A DNA stretch of 64,000 bases, from contig JADFZZ010000022.1 in assembly GCA_015232315.1 (NCBI GenBank), forward strand, positions 1 through 64,000. Reading direction: 5' to 3'. The position numbers were made by a program, and so were the translations under genes. Positions 28,004 to 39,517 of the stretch are shown one piece after another (the stretch's first letter is position 1; the number at the start of each line of letters is the position of its first letter). The stretch comes from SAR324 cluster bacterium. GTDB taxonomy: Bacteria; SAR324; NAC60-12. The notes under the pieces were generated by a model. That model did no database searches, had not been told where the DNA came from, and saw only the letters and a list, made by a program, of their open reading frames with translations.

Positions 28004-30031
28004 TCAGCAGGCTTTCAGGAAGGATAAAATATTCTGTGCAATGGTTTCGGCGGTGAAGCCATATTTTTCCGCAAGAAGCTCACCGGGGGCTGAGTCTCCG
28101 AAATCGTCACGTCCAATCACATGATCGGCATAGCGATACCAGGGAGTTGTGGAGCCAGCTTCTACCACAATGATTTTTGCAGAGGCTGGTAAGACTGTTT
28201 TCCGGTATTCTTCCGGTTGTTCAAGAAACTGCTCGAGACAAGGCATGGATACATGCCGAATTCCAGTGCCCTTTTTATTGATTATTTTGCACGCCTGTTG
28301 TGCCGGGCCGCTTTCAGCACCCGTTGACACAAGCACAGCCTGAAGCGATGTCGCTGGTTCTGAAACAATGTATCCACCTTTGGCAATCATGGCAGGATCA
28401 AACGTTTCAGATTGCTCAATGGTCTCTGTATTTTGTCGGCTCAACAACATTGCATAAGCACTTGAATTCGAGGCACCAAGACATTGAGTCCATGCGACAA
28501 TTGTTTCCACGGTATCTGCGGGACGCCATACCTTTAAATGAGGTATCAACCGGAGTACCCATGTGTGTTCCGTTGGCTGATGGGTTGGACCATCTTCACC
28601 GACCCAAAAAGAATCGTGGCTTAGAATGAACACTGTGGGAATTCTTGAAATCGCGGCAAGACGAATGCTTCCGCGCATATAATCTGAAAAAACAGAAAAT
28701 GTACTGCAGTATGGTTGCCATCCACCAAACAGGTATATTCCGTTACAGATGTTGCCCATTGCATGTTCCCGTATTCCAAAATGAATATTACGTCCGGCAA
28801 ACGATGGATCCGGCAGACTGGCGGACGCTACTGAGGCAGGAAGAATACTTGTTTCCTTGTCAATCAGGGTTTTTGTACTTGGTTCCAGATCCGCGGAGCC
28901 ACCTACAAACCATGGAAGTCGTTCAGAAAGTTTCTGCATGACTTTGCCTGATAGATTGCGGGTAGCGTCTTTTTTTTCCGGAATGTCTTTCAGCAGTGAT
29001 TCCAATAAATCATCCGGAACTTTCAGATTCCATTGAGTATCCCATTGTTCAGCTTTGTCAGGAGAACTATTGCGCCAATTCTTGAAAGTCTGATTCCATT
29101 CAGTATAGATTTCCAGATTTTCCTGTTTTCGTTGGTCAAAGACCTTCCTGACAGCATCTGGAACAAGAAATGTTTCATTGGGCAATCCAGCCTGTTCCTT
29201 GGCCGCCTGGATTTCAGGATGTCCGAGAGGCGAACCGTGTGCTGCTGATTTTCCTGCTTTGGTAGGAGCACCTTTGGCAATTGTTGTTTTTGCGATGATC
29301 AGGGAGGGCTTCAGAAATTCATTTTGCGCGTTTCTGATACAATCCGCAATTTGCTCCTGATTGTGCCCATCACAATGCTGAACATGCCATCCCAGTGACT
29401 CAAACCGTTTGCCGGTGTCTTCATTCATGGAAAGTTTGGTACTACCAGCAATGGTGATATTGTTACTGTCATAAATCGCGATTAAATTTCCAAGTCCCCA
29501 AAGTCCGGCTAACGCGGCGGCTTCAGACACAACACCTTCCTGCATGTCGCCATCTCCGCACAACACATAAACACGGGAATCTATCAAGGTTGTATCCTTT
29601 GTGTTAAACCGTGCGCCAGTCATTTTGGCGGCGAGGGCCATCCCAACACCATTGGAAAATCCTGCGCCCAACGGACCTGTTGTGCATTCAACACCTGGCG
29701 TTAAACGATATTCAGGATGTCCGGGTGTGATGCTTTCCCATTGACGGAATTGCTTCAGGTCCTCGAGACTGATTTTATAGCCTGCCAGATGGAGCATGCT
29801 GTATAATAATGTTGATGCATGCCCTATGGACAATACAAAACGATCCCGATTGACCCACTGTGGGTCTTCAGGATTATATCTCATAAATTGGGTCCACAGG
29901 ACAAAGGCGATATCCGCTGTGCCCATTGGGGCTCCGGGATGTCCTGAATTAGCTTTTTGAACAGCGTCCGCCGCAAGAAAACGAATGGTGTTTACGCATT
30001 GTTCACGAAGTTCGGAAGAAACAACAGTCAT
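28004..30031 (-). CDS. tkt: Transketolase
   Basis: A 675-residue transketolase, which moves two-carbon units between ketose and aldose phosphates in the pentose phosphate pathway using thiamine diphosphate. N-terminal FLAADAVQKANSGHPGAPMG and ECTTGPLGAGFSNGVGMA; the ThDP/Mg motif CGDGDMQEGV through YDSNNITI; the Pyr-domain IHFGIREHAMGNICNG and the substrate loop SHDSFWVGEDGPTHQPTEH. Length is normal. The ATG at 30031 (MTVVSSELREQC) best fits family starts. An in-frame ATG at 30040 adds three residues, and a further upstream start at 30109 adds non-conserved residues. It follows rpoC on the same strand, with a strong hairpin between them. Confidence 0.96.
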   Translation of the reverse strand: MTVVSSELREQCVNTIRFLAADAVQKANSGHPGAPMGTADIAFVLWTQFMRYNPEDPQWVNRDRFVLSIGHASTLLYSMLHLAGYKISLEDLKQFRQWESITPGHPEYRLTPGVECTTGPLGAGFSNGVGMALAAKMTGARFNTKDTTLIDSRVYVLCGDGDMQEGVVSEAAALAGLWGLGNLIAIYDSNNITIAGSTKLSMNEDTGKRFESLGWHVQHCDGHNQEQIADCIRNAQNEFLKPSLIIAKTTIAKGAPTKAGKSAAHGSPLGHPEIQAAKEQAGLPNETFLVPDAVRKVFDQRKQENLEIYTEWNQTFKNWRNSSPDKAEQWDTQWNLKVPDDLLESLLKDIPEKKDATRNLSGKVMQKLSERLPWFVGGSADLEPSTKTLIDKETSILPASVASASLPDPSFAGRNIHFGIREHAMGNICNGIYLFGGWQPYCSTFSVFSDYMRGSIRLAAISRIPTVFILSHDSFWVGEDGPTHQPTEHTWVLRLIPHLKVWRPADTVETIVAWTQCLGASNSSAYAMLLSRQNTETIEQSETFDPAMIAKGGYIVSEPATSLQAVLVSTGAESGPAQQACKIINKKGTGIRHVSMPCLEQFLEQPEEYRKTVLPASAKIIVVEAGSTTPWYRYADHVIGRDDFGDSAPGELLAEKYGFTAETIAQNILSFLKAC

Positions 30032-30092
30032 AGATTCCATCTGAAAAAGGTGAATAAGGAATGTAAAATAAAGGAGGGAGGGGATTTTTTGT

Positions 30093-30123
30093 TCACATGA
30101 CAGTACCACAAACTGTCATGTGA
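30093..30123 (-). terminator. 12-bp perfect hairpin between rpoC and tkt
   Basis: TCACATGACAGT (30093-30104) and ACTGTCATGTGA (30112-30123) enclose a seven-base loop. The hairpin starts 14 bases after the rpoC stop codon. In the direction of rpoC transcription it is followed by A rather than U residues, so it may stall or stabilise the transcript rather than act as a classical intrinsic terminator. Confidence 0.5.
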
Positions 30124-30137
30124 GTCTGAAATTAAGG

Positions 30138-33100
30138 TTAAACCAGTTCTTCTTCTTCGTAAGTATCTGATTCTTCCAATTGATCTGCGGCAAATTCATA
30201 ACCGATATTTTGTGTGGTAAAATATCCTGTTCCCGCAGGAATGAGGCGTCCGAGAATGACATTTTCCTTCAAACCACGGAACGTGTCATATTTCCCGGCA
30301 AGTGCGGCATCCGTTAATACTTTAGTGGTTTCCTGGAACGATGCAGCCGAAATAAACGAATCGGTGCTCAGGGCCGCCTTGGTGATTCCCAGAAGAACCG
30401 GTCTTGAGGTCGCAGGTCGCATGCCTAGTCCCATCAACTTCTGATTTTCCTGATGAAATTTCATTTTGGAAATGACTTCACCAATCAGAAAGGTTGAATC
30501 ACCAGGATCAGCGATATAAACCTGTCGTAGCATTTGACGAACAATAACCTCGATGTGTTTGTCATTGATGCTCACACCTTGAAGGCGGTAAACCTGCTGA
30601 ACTTCGTCCACCAGATACTTCTGCAATTCCTTGGTACCCTTCACCGCCAGAATATCATGAGGATTCGGCGAACCATCAATCAAAGGATCTCCAGCCCGGA
30701 CGTATTCTCCAGAGTGAACCGTGATATGACGACCTCGTGGAACCAGATATTCCTTGGCTTCCCCTTTTTCATCTTCAGGTCGAACGATAATGCGTTGTTT
30801 ACGCTTCATATCCGTACCAAATTCCACGATCCCGTCAATTTCAGAGATAATTGACTGATCTTTGGGAGATCGTGCTTCAAACAATTCAGCAACACGAGGC
30901 AAGCCTCCTGTGATATCCTTGTTTTTCGCAAGTTCTCGTGGAATTTTTGCTAAAATATCTCCAGCAAAAATTTCCTGGCCATCTTCAACGACCAGTTCAG
31001 CCTTGAGTGGTAACGTAAATTCAGCTTCAGTCGCGTTTTGACGAACAACCGGGCGCTTCCGTTCATCCTGAATAATGATGGATGGACGAATCTCAGGATT
31101 TGGTGATTCCTGAATCACTTTTCTGGATACCCCGGAAACTTCATCGACTTGTTCCTTGAAGGTTTCACCTTCAGTGATGTGATTGAATTTCACAAAACCG
31201 GTTACGTCACTTAGAATTGGCACAGAGAACGGATCCCATTCTGCAATCTGTTGTCCCTGTTTGACAGGTGTCCCCGGAGGATATTTGATAATTGCTCCAA
31301 TTGGTAACGGATGGCGTTCTTTTTCCCGTCCATTTTCATCAACGATTACAGCCTCACCTCTTCGTCCCAGAACAACCCAGTTTCCATCACGGTTTTGAAC
31401 TTCTTTCAATTCGTAAAATTTCAAAATCCCGCTGAATTTACATTCCCAGGTGTTTTGTTCCGCTCGTCGGCTTGCGGTTCCACCAATGTGAAAGGTTCTC
31501 ATGGTTAACTGTGTTCCAGGTTCACCGATACTTTGAGCGGCAATCACACCCACGGCCTCACCCATGCTGATGATATGACCTCGTGCCAGATCCCGTCCAT
31601 AGCAGGATTGACAAACGCCTCGAGGTGTCAGACAGGTCAACACGGAACGTATTTTGATTCGTTCAATACCGGTTCTTTCAATTTTTTCCACAACCGCTTC
31701 CGTGACATCCTCGCCAGCATGGATAATCACTTCATCAGGATTTTCCGGATTATAGACATCTTCCAGGACGACTCGCCCCAGGACACGATCGCCCAGAGAT
31801 TCAATAATTTCGCCAGACTCTATCAGGGCATTAATCTCGATACCGTCCACTGTACCACAATCGTGTTCCAGAATAACAGCATCCTGGGCAACATCCACCA
31901 GACGACGTGTGAGATAACCGGAGTTTGCTGTTTTCAGCGCTGTATCCGCCAGACCTTTACGGGCACCATGTGTTGAAATAAAATATTCCAAAACATTCAG
32001 ACCTTCACGGAAGTTTGCTGTGATCGGACGCTCAATGATCTCACCGGAAGGTTTTGCCATCAAGCCTCGCATTCCAGCCAACTGCTTCATTTGTTGACTG
32101 CTTCCACGAGCACCGGAATCAGCCATCATGAAAATTGAATTCACCCGGCGGTTTCCTTCTTCATCAATCGTCTCATCAGACAGAGTGCTGAGCATTTTTT
32201 CAGCGATTTTTTCTGTTGCGCGAGCCCATACGTCGATCACCTGATTATATCGCTCGCCATCAGTGATCAAACCATCCTGATGTTGAGTGTTGATTTCGTT
32301 AATTTTTAACTGGGCAGTGTTGAGCATTCCCACTTTTTCCTGTGGAATAACCATGTCTCCCATGCTGATGGAAAAACCTGCACGGGTCGCATAGGTGTAT
32401 CCCAGTTTTTTAATATCATCGAGCATCTTGACCGCTTTTTTATTGCCCGCGCGCCGATAGGCGATATCCACTAGTTCGCTCAACTGTTTTTTCTTCAAGT
32501 GCCTGTTGATGAATTCAAAAGGAACTTCTTCAGGAATCACCATGGACAGAATAACTCGACCGACGGTACTTTTGATCATTTCATTATTGATTCTCACCGT
32601 AATTTCGGCATGCAAATCTACTTTCTCATGATCAAAGGCTTTCAAAACTTCTTCACGGTTTGAAAATATTTTTCCTTCACCTTTGACTTCGGTTCCCTTG
32701 CGCGTAATCCAGTACAATCCAAGAACCATATCCTGCGTAGGCACCATGATGGGCTTACCATTAGCTGGAGAAAGAATGTTATTTGTGGACATCATCAGAA
32801 TTTTGGCTTCCAACTGCGCTTCAACAGAAAGAGGAAGGTGGACTGCCATTTGATCTCCGTCGAAATCAGCATTGAACGCTGTACAAACAAGCGGATGCAG
32901 ACGAATCGCCTTGCCTTCAATCAAAACAGGTTCAAAGGCCTGAATCCCCAAACGATGCAAGGTTGGCGCACGGTTGAGCATGATTGGATGCTCCTTCACG
33001 ACTTCTTCCAGAATAGCCCACACTTCAGGCAGGTTCTGTTCAAGTTTCTTTTTTGCCATTTTAATGGTGTGAACTTCTTTATGGTCAATCAACTTATGAT

Positions 33101-34238
33101 AAATGAAGGGCTTAAAGAGTTCGAGAGCCATTTTTTTAGGAAGTCCGCATTGGTTCAGTTTCAATTCCGGTCCAACCACAATCACGGTTCGTCCTGAGTA
33201 ATCCACACGTTTTCCCAGAAGGTTCTGACGGAATCGTCCTTGCTTTCCCTTAAGCATATCACTCAAGGACTTCAACGGACGTTTGTTGGAGCCCACCATA
33301 GGTCGGCCTCTCCGGCCATTGTCAAACAGGGCATCCACAGATTCCTGAAGCATGCGCTTTTCGTTTTTTACAATAATATTGGGAGCGCGCAATTCAATCA
33401 GGCGTCGCAAACGGTTATTTCGATGAATCACCCGTCGATAGAGGTCATTCAAATCGCTGGTTGCGAAACGACCGCCTTCCAGTGGAACCAATGGACGAAG
33501 TTCAGGCGGCAGAACCGGCAGCGTTTCAATAATAAAGGCATCCGCACCATTGCCTGAACTGAGCAGGGCACTCACCACATGCAGTCGTTTGGCGATTTTT
33601 TTACGTCGGGTTTCTGATTTAACGGATCGCAGTTCTTCACGCAATTGGGCGTCTAGGCTTTCCAGGTCAATCTCTCTCATCAATTCCCGAATCACTTCGG
33701 CTCCCATGCCTAAATGTAAATCAGGGAATTGATCCATCATTTCATAATAGGCATCTTCTTCCACGATGCTCTGTTTTTCCAGATCAGAGCTTCCCGGATT
33801 GACGACGATATAGGAATCAAAATACAGCACTCGTTCCAGATCCCGCAAGGGCATGTCCAGCAAGGTTCCAATTCTGCTGGGAACTCCTTTGAGAAACCAG
33901 ACATGGGAAACCGGGGATGCCAGTTTGATATGCCCCATACGTTCACGGCGTACTTTGGATTCAATCACTTCCACACCACATTTTTCGCAAGTGATGCCCC
34001 GATGCTTCATCCGTTTGTATTTACCGCAGATACATTCATAATCATGAACCGGACCAAAAATTTTTCCGCAGAACAAACCATCCCTTTCTGGTTTGAAAGT
34101 ACGATAATTGATGGTTTCAGATGTTTTAACCTCCCCAAACGACCAGGACAATACATCATCCGGAGTTGCGATTTTGATCCGAATGGCTGTGTAATTTTTG
34201 GGATCTTCCGCGATTTCAAACAATTGCTGTAAAGACAT
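30138..34238 (-). CDS. rpoC: RNA polymerase beta' subunit
   Basis: A 1,366-residue beta' subunit. The N-terminal zinc ribbon is [20 protein letters not shown] (residues about 70-89). The active-site magnesium motif NADFDGDQM, the bridge-helix/trigger-loop region [25 protein letters not shown] and the second zinc site [19 protein letters not shown] are intact. There is no large insertion or split. The gene lies 66 bases after rpoB on the same strand. Confidence 0.98.
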   Translation of the reverse strand: MSLQQLFEIAEDPKNYTAIRIKIATPDDVLSWSFGEVKTSETINYRTFKPERDGLFCGKIFGPVHDYECICGKYKRMKHRGITCEKCGVEVIESKVRRERMGHIKLASPVSHVWFLKGVPSRIGTLLDMPLRDLERVLYFDSYIVVNPGSSDLEKQSIVEEDAYYEMMDQFPDLHLGMGAEVIRELMREIDLESLDAQLREELRSVKSETRRKKIAKRLHVVSALLSSGNGADAFIIETLPVLPPELRPLVPLEGGRFATSDLNDLYRRVIHRNNRLRRLIELRAPNIIVKNEKRMLQESVDALFDNGRRGRPMVGSNKRPLKSLSDMLKGKQGRFRQNLLGKRVDYSGRTVIVVGPELKLNQCGLPKKMALELFKPFIYHKLIDHKEVHTIKMAKKKLEQNLPEVWAILEEVVKEHPIMLNRAPTLHRLGIQAFEPVLIEGKAIRLHPLVCTAFNADFDGDQMAVHLPLSVEAQLEAKILMMSTNNILSPANGKPIMVPTQDMVLGLYWITRKGTEVKGEGKIFSNREEVLKAFDHEKVDLHAEITVRINNEMIKSTVGRVILSMVIPEEVPFEFINRHLKKKQLSELVDIAYRRAGNKKAVKMLDDIKKLGYTYATRAGFSISMGDMVIPQEKVGMLNTAQLKINEINTQHQDGLITDGERYNQVIDVWARATEKIAEKMLSTLSDETIDEEGNRRVNSIFMMADSGARGSSQQMKQLAGMRGLMAKPSGEIIERPITANFREGLNVLEYFISTHGARKGLADTALKTANSGYLTRRLVDVAQDAVILEHDCGTVDGIEINALIESGEIIESLGDRVLGRVVLEDVYNPENPDEVIIHAGEDVTEAVVEKIERTGIERIKIRSVLTCLTPRGVCQSCYGRDLARGHIISMGEAVGVIAAQSIGEPGTQLTMRTFHIGGTASRRAEQNTWECKFSGILKFYELKEVQNRDGNWVVLGRRGEAVIVDENGREKERHPLPIGAIIKYPPGTPVKQGQQIAEWDPFSVPILSDVTGFVKFNHITEGETFKEQVDEVSGVSRKVIQESPNPEIRPSIIIQDERKRPVVRQNATEAEFTLPLKAELVVEDGQEIFAGDILAKIPRELAKNKDITGGLPRVAELFEARSPKDQSIISEIDGIVEFGTDMKRKQRIIVRPEDEKGEAKEYLVPRGRHITVHSGEYVRAGDPLIDGSPNPHDILAVKGTKELQKYLVDEVQQVYRLQGVSINDKHIEVIVRQMLRQVYIADPGDSTFLIGEVISKMKFHQENQKLMGLGMRPATSRPVLLGITKAALSTDSFISAASFQETTKVLTDAALAGKYDTFRGLKENVILGRLIPAGTGYFTTQNIGYEFAADQLEESDTYEEEELV

Positions 34239-34304
34239 GCCGATACCCTTATTTAAGTTAAAAAAAGTCCAACCAGGAAAATGAATAACCGATGATCAGT
34301 CCCA

Positions 34305-37300
34305 TCAGGACTGTGATTCCTCCAAACTTTCCAGTTCTTCGTCTTCTACTTCCTGAAGTAGTTCAATATTCAGGCACAAACTTTTCAATTCACTGATCAG
34401 TACCTTGAATGATTCAGGGAGACCTGTTTCCAGTTTATGACGACCTTTAACAATAGATTCATAAACTTTGTTTCGTCCATAGACGTCATCTGATTTAACA
34501 GTCAGTAGTTCCTGAAGGGTGTAGGCCGCACCATAAGCTTCCAGAGCCCATACTTCCATCTCGCCAAAACGTTGTCCACCAAACTGGGCTTTTCCACCCA
34601 ACGGTTGCTGAGTGACCAGAGAGTAAGGTCCGATGGAACGCGCATGGATTTTTTCGGCAACCAGGTGATGCAACTTCAGCACATAAGCATACCCCACAGT
34701 AACTTTCTGACTGAATTTTTCACCAGTCAGACCATCCCATAACCAGATTTGTCCTGTTTTAGACAAACCTGCCAGTTCTGACATTCTGTGGATATCCTGT
34801 TCTGTCGCACCGTCAAATACAGGTGTCGCCATATGAACACCTTTGATATATTTCCTGGCTAACACCAGAAAATCATCATCATTCAGAGAATCAATATGCT
34901 CATTGACAATTGGTGCTTCATAAACGTTTTTCAAAAATTCCCGCAACTTTGGAATTTCCGATTTTTTCAACATTTCTTCCACTTTATAGCCCAAGCCACG
35001 AGCCGTCCATCCCAGATGCGCTTCCAGAATTTGACCGATATTCATCCGTGAGGGAACCCCGAGCGGATTGAGTACAATGTCTACCGTCGTGCCATCTTCC
35101 ATATAGGGCATGTTTTGAAGAGGTTGAATGGTTGACACAACCCCTTTGTTTCCATGGCGTCCGGCCATTTTGTCACCAACCGCCAGTTTCCGTTTTGTGG
35201 CAACAAACACCTTGACCATCCGGATCACTCCCGGAGGCAGATCATCGCCACGGGAAACTTTTTCACATTTGTCCTGATAAATATTTTCCAGCAGAAACAT
35301 CTGTTGCAAGGCATTGTTGATGAATCGGGACAGGGAGGTGTTGATCTGTTCATCATCCACTTTCACATGATCCCAGCTTTTTACAGGAATTTTTTTCAAC
35401 ACTTCGTCAGAAATGATGGTTCCTGCAGGAAACAGCATGGTTTGCTGGAGGGTATGAATACTGTTGGACAACTTTTGCCCTTCAGCCAGTGAAAGCACAC
35501 GTTGCACCAGATTGTTATGCACAATGCGCATTTCATCTTTATGATCTTTTTCATATTTTTGCAGGAGATCCCGTTCAATTTGGCGAGTTCGTTCATCACG
35601 GTCAACGCCTTCCCTGTTGAATACGACCACATCGGTGACAATGCCTTCCATTCCCTGGGGAACTCGCAATGAGGTATCACGCACATCACCGGCTTTCTCA
35701 CCAAAAATCGCACGAAGAAGTTTCTCTTCAGGATTGAGTTGAGATTCTCCTTTGGGTGTGACTTTTCCTACCAGAATATCTCCCGGTCTGACAAATGTTC
35801 CAACGCGGATCACACCTGTATCATCCAGATCTGTCAGCGAATCTTCACTCACATTGGGAATATCCCGTGTGATTTCTTCTTTGCCAAGCTTGGTATCTCG
35901 AGCGACGGTATCGAGTACATCAATATGAATGGAGGTATAACGATCTTCATACAGCAACCTTTCTGAAACCATGATGGAATCCTCAAAGTTGTATCCATTC
36001 CACGGCATGAACGCGACCAGAACATTCTGTCCCAGTGCCAGTTCTCCATTTTCTGTGCTACTGCCATCGGCAATGATATCTCCGGCATTCACCCGATCGC
36101 CCTTGCGCACCAGCGGTCGTTGATTGATGAACGTATTTTGATTGGATCTCCGGTATTTGGATAAATGGTAGATATCAATGTTTCCGGAAATCACAGCTTC
36201 CTCACCGGTCAGGTCCATATCCGCCTGCATCACAATTCGACCTGCGTCGGCACTTACAACCAGCCCTGAGCGAGTGGCGACAATACAGGTTCCGGAGTCA
36301 CGGGCAACTTGAAATTCCATGCCTGTTCCAACCAGTGGAGCCTGTGGTCTAACCACTGGAACTCCCTGCCGTTGCATGTTGGATCCCATCAAGGCCCGGT
36401 TCGCATCATCATGTTCCAAAAATGGAATGAGCGATGCCGCGACAGACACTAATTGACAGGGAGCCACATCAATATATTCAATCTGGTCACGAGGGACTGT
36501 GGTAAAATCGCCATGAGTCCGTGCTGACACAAATTCTGAGGTGAGACAGGCATTAGTGTCGAGTTCCGCATTGGCTTGAGCGATACTGAAATTGTCTTCT
36601 TCAATCGCTGAAAGATAGGTGATTTCATTCGTGACGCGACCATCCACCACTTTGCGGTAGGGGGTTTCAATAAAACCAAATTCATTCACATGGCCATAAG
36701 ATGCCAATGACGCAATCAGACCGATATTCGGACCTTCGGGCGTTTCAATCGGGCAAATCCGTCCATAGTGAGAGGCGTGTACGTCACGAACATCAAATCC
36801 TGCGCGTTCACGGGTCAAACCACCGGGCCCCAAGGCACTCAAACGACGCTTGTGGGTGATTTCAGACAAAGGATTGGTCTGATCCATGAACTGGGATAAT
36901 TGACTGCTTCCAAAAAATTCATGAATTGCCGCGGCTACCGGTTTCGCGTTCACAATATCATGGAGCATCATGGTCTCAGTATCCTGAAGGCTCATGCGCT
37001 CCTTGATGGTTCGTTCCATTCGCACAAGTCCGATTCTGAATTGTGTTTCCAGCAACTCGCCAACGCTTCGAATGCGGCGATTCCCCAAGTGGTCAATATC
37101 ATCCACAAACACATTGGGGGCACCTTCCTTCAATAACAACAGATATTTGACAGATCGCAGAATATCATCATTTGTCAATACCACATGGTCCAGAGGCAAG
37201 TCTGTGCCAAATTTCCGGTTGATTTTCAAACGTCCGACCCTAGACAAACTGTAACGGTCTTCCGCAAAGAAAAAATTGTGCAACATGGTGTTTGCGGCAT

Positions 37301-38477
37301 CCAGGGTTGGAGGATCACCGGGTTTCATTTTTTTATACAGATCAATCAACGCCTGATCTACGGAGCGAATACGGTCAATTTCCAGAGTATCTCTCAGGCT
37401 TGAACCCACACTGTGGCTACCAATATGCAGAATTTCAAGGGATGTGATTCCATTTTCAACAAGTTGGTCAAGCAATTCCGCCGTGACAGGGGTGTTGCAT
37501 TCTGCCTGTGTATCCTTATCGATAATGATATTTCTTGCGAGATAGGCTCCCTTAAGGGTCTGCAACGAAACAGGGATGCGGTCAATGCCGGCTTTCTGCA
37601 ATTTGCTCAAAAGCCGTTTATTGATCCGTTGTCCGGCTTTGACAATCACTTCACCCGTTTGAGGATCATTGATATTGGCCGATGTGATCTGATTGATGGT
37701 TGTTTCACTGTCAATTTTCTTGTTATAAATCCGTTGATCCGGATCATCATCCAGTTTGACCTGACTCAAATCCACGATTTCTTTGGAATAAAAATAATCC
37801 AGTAACGCTTCTTCGCTGAAGCCCAGTGATTTTAGAAAAACTGTCGCCGGAAACTTTCGTTTTCTGTCAATACGACAATACAGGATATCTTTGGAATCAA
37901 ATTCAAAATCGAGCCAGGAACCCCGTTGAGGAATCATTCGGGCTGTGTACATTAATTTTCCTGTGCTTCCCTTCCCTTTGTCATGCGTAAAAAAGATCCC
38001 GGGGCTTTTATGCATCTGGCTGACGATGACCCGTTCTGTTCCATTGATGATGAAGGAGCCTGTCGGTGTCATCAAGGGCATCTCGCCCAGATAAATATCC
38101 TGTTCCCTGATATCACGGATATGCTTAGCTCCTGATTCAGCGTCTTTTTCCCAGATAATCAATCGGAGCGCGACCCGCAAGGGACAAGCGTATGTCACTC
38201 CCCGAATCCGGCATTCATCCACTGAATATTTGGGTTCTCCCAAGCGGTAATGCACATATTCCAGCGTGGAGGTCGCACTAAAATCCGAAATAGGGAAAAT
38301 AGAACGAAATACGGCTTCCAACCCCTCATTTTTTCTTTGATCAGGTGGAATATCTCGTTGAAGCAACCGCTCATAGGAATCGAGTTGAACCTTAAGCAGG
38401 TGTGGAACATCAATGGGAGACTGTAATTTTCCAAACGATCGTCGAATTCGATGTCTGTTATGAAACGTTGTGGACAT
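34305..38477 (-). CDS. rpoB: RNA polymerase beta subunit
   Basis: A 1,390-residue beta subunit. The rifampicin-region sequence [30 protein letters not shown] is wild-type in form (Gln, Asp, His, Arg and Ser present at the usual sites), so nothing predicts rifampicin resistance. Downstream [12 protein letters not shown], the [13 protein letters not shown] clamp motif and the C-terminal [25 protein letters not shown] are conserved. rpoC follows directly. The usual rplJ-rplL genes are not immediately upstream. Confidence 0.98.
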   Translation of the reverse strand: MSTTFHNRHRIRRSFGKLQSPIDVPHLLKVQLDSYERLLQRDIPPDQRKNEGLEAVFRSIFPISDFSATSTLEYVHYRLGEPKYSVDECRIRGVTYACPLRVALRLIIWEKDAESGAKHIRDIREQDIYLGEMPLMTPTGSFIINGTERVIVSQMHKSPGIFFTHDKGKGSTGKLMYTARMIPQRGSWLDFEFDSKDILYCRIDRKRKFPATVFLKSLGFSEEALLDYFYSKEIVDLSQVKLDDDPDQRIYNKKIDSETTINQITSANINDPQTGEVIVKAGQRINKRLLSKLQKAGIDRIPVSLQTLKGAYLARNIIIDKDTQAECNTPVTAELLDQLVENGITSLEILHIGSHSVGSSLRDTLEIDRIRSVDQALIDLYKKMKPGDPPTLDAANTMLHNFFFAEDRYSLSRVGRLKINRKFGTDLPLDHVVLTNDDILRSVKYLLLLKEGAPNVFVDDIDHLGNRRIRSVGELLETQFRIGLVRMERTIKERMSLQDTETMMLHDIVNAKPVAAAIHEFFGSSQLSQFMDQTNPLSEITHKRRLSALGPGGLTRERAGFDVRDVHASHYGRICPIETPEGPNIGLIASLASYGHVNEFGFIETPYRKVVDGRVTNEITYLSAIEEDNFSIAQANAELDTNACLTSEFVSARTHGDFTTVPRDQIEYIDVAPCQLVSVAASLIPFLEHDDANRALMGSNMQRQGVPVVRPQAPLVGTGMEFQVARDSGTCIVATRSGLVVSADAGRIVMQADMDLTGEEAVISGNIDIYHLSKYRRSNQNTFINQRPLVRKGDRVNAGDIIADGSSTENGELALGQNVLVAFMPWNGYNFEDSIMVSERLLYEDRYTSIHIDVLDTVARDTKLGKEEITRDIPNVSEDSLTDLDDTGVIRVGTFVRPGDILVGKVTPKGESQLNPEEKLLRAIFGEKAGDVRDTSLRVPQGMEGIVTDVVVFNREGVDRDERTRQIERDLLQKYEKDHKDEMRIVHNNLVQRVLSLAEGQKLSNSIHTLQQTMLFPAGTIISDEVLKKIPVKSWDHVKVDDEQINTSLSRFINNALQQMFLLENIYQDKCEKVSRGDDLPPGVIRMVKVFVATKRKLAVGDKMAGRHGNKGVVSTIQPLQNMPYMEDGTTVDIVLNPLGVPSRMNIGQILEAHLGWTARGLGYKVEEMLKKSEIPKLREFLKNVYEAPIVNEHIDSLNDDDFLVLARKYIKGVHMATPVFDGATEQDIHRMSELAGLSKTGQIWLWDGLTGEKFSQKVTVGYAYVLKLHHLVAEKIHARSIGPYSLVTQQPLGGKAQFGGQRFGEMEVWALEAYGAAYTLQELLTVKSDDVYGRNKVYESIVKGRHKLETGLPESFKVLISELKSLCLNIELLQEVEDEELESLEESQS

Positions 38478-38902
38478 GCTGTGCCTTTACACTGGTGGTT
38501 GATTTCTGATCCGATAACCGGAATCTCAAAAACAGACCGCTCTGAGGTTAACAAGAAAACATGAATTGAGGTATCATGCAGTTCCAAACACATGTTCCCG
38601 AAGGAAATAAATTGAAAATCTGTTTTGTCGCAATGGAGAATTGAACAGATACAGATTGGGCCCTGTCCATTAATGCTAATAGAACTGGCAGAGAGGATCG
38701 AGACTCAAATGTCATGAGATAAACAGGAAGGAAAGTCTGAATGTTCAGGATTAACACTTAAAATTATAGTGAATCTGTTAAATCGGAGCTTATAACATAG
38801 GATTTTTCGCCAAGCAACACCTTTTTTGAGCTATTTTAAATAATCTCAAACAAATTTAGCAGGAAAAAGCATATTTATAAAAAATAAATTTGCTTATTGT
38901 TG
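38478..38902. other. Leader and intergenic region upstream of rpoB
   Basis: 425 bases between the rpoB start and the small membrane-protein gene at 38903. It contains no plausible gene; short open frames here are unlike known proteins. It must hold the rpoBC promoter and a long untranslated leader of about 300 bases, where attenuation would be possible. No ribosomal-protein gene or tRNA is seen. Confidence 0.6.
38789..38817 (-). promoter_or_regulatory. Candidate sigma-70-type promoter for rpoBC
   Basis: On the - strand TTGCTT (-35, 38812-38817) and TATAAG (-10, 38789-38794) are 17 bases apart. A second -10-like TATAAT lies at about 38764-38769 without a good -35. Predicted by eye only. Confidence 0.35.
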
Positions 38903-39112
38903 TTAAAAATATCGCTCGCTATCATAGCGTGGACGTGGTTCCGGTTGTTCGATTCTATCTTCAAACCGTGTTGGTGCGCCATCCTGCGGTAAAGGTCGTG
39001 GAGGTTCACGCCATGACTGATCGTGAGTGAGCAGATACACAGTCCCCAGAAATAGTACCACAAAAAACACAATGATGGCTTTTTTTTCCTTTGGGTCAAA
39101 AGAGTTAAACAT
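38903..39112 (-). CDS. Small single-pass membrane protein
   Basis: 69 residues. A charged N terminus (FDPKEKK) precedes one membrane helix (about 12-30, IIVFFVVLFLGTVYLLT). The rest is a proline- and arginine-rich hydrophilic tail (REPPRPLPQDG, EQPEPRPRYDS). No family is recognised. The ATG overlaps the end of the RapZ-like gene by eight bases, which points to translational coupling at the end of the pheS operon. Confidence 0.7.
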   Translation of the reverse strand: MFNSFDPKEKKAIIVFFVVLFLGTVYLLTHDQSWREPPRPLPQDGAPTRFEDRIEQPEPRPRYDSERYF

Positions 39113-39515
39113 TTTGATTTCCCGGCCAATGGTTCATTTCTGTGTGAACAAGATCCACATGAATCTCATGCTGAAGCAGTCGGGAATAGGTCCATTCCGA
39201 TAGAAATACTGACCGGTGCTGACCACCAGTACAACCAAATGAAACCATCAGGTGTTCAAAGCCCCGTTTCTGATAAAATTCAATACTCTGTTCAATCAAT
39301 GCCAGACATTGCCCGGCAAACAGATGAAACCTGTCTTGCTGCTTCAACCATTCCTGCACTTCGGTTTGCTTCCCTGTTAAATCCCGAAAAGCATCCAGTT
39401 GTCCCGGATTCGGCAAACAACGGCAGTCAAACACAAATCCGCCACCATTGCCATTGGGATCTTGAGGAATTCCGGAACGACGATAACCAAAACTGAATAA
39501 ATGAACTGAAAGCAT
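39105..39515 (-). CDS. Stand-alone RapZ C-terminal-domain protein
   Basis: 136 residues matching only the C-terminal half of RapZ (YvcJ/UPF0042): LFSFGYRRSGIP, FVFDCRCLPNP, LTGKQTEVQEWL, and the signature SFGCTGGQHRSVFLSE. In RapZ this half binds the GlmZ small RNA or metabolites; the N-terminal P-loop ATPase half is missing here. Such single-domain proteins exist, but their role is not settled. It starts two bases after the pheS stop and overlaps the next small gene by eight bases. Confidence 0.88.
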   Translation of the reverse strand: MLSVHLFSFGYRRSGIPQDPNGNGGGFVFDCRCLPNPGQLDAFRDLTGKQTEVQEWLKQQDRFHLFAGQCLALIEQSIEFYQKRGFEHLMVSFGCTGGQHRSVFLSEWTYSRLLQHEIHVDLVHTEMNHWPGNQNV

Positions 39516-39517
39516 AG

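Noticed and set aside
36520-36960. Rifampicin-resistance changes in rpoB
   Set aside because: The cluster I residues usually changed in resistance are of the wild-type form.
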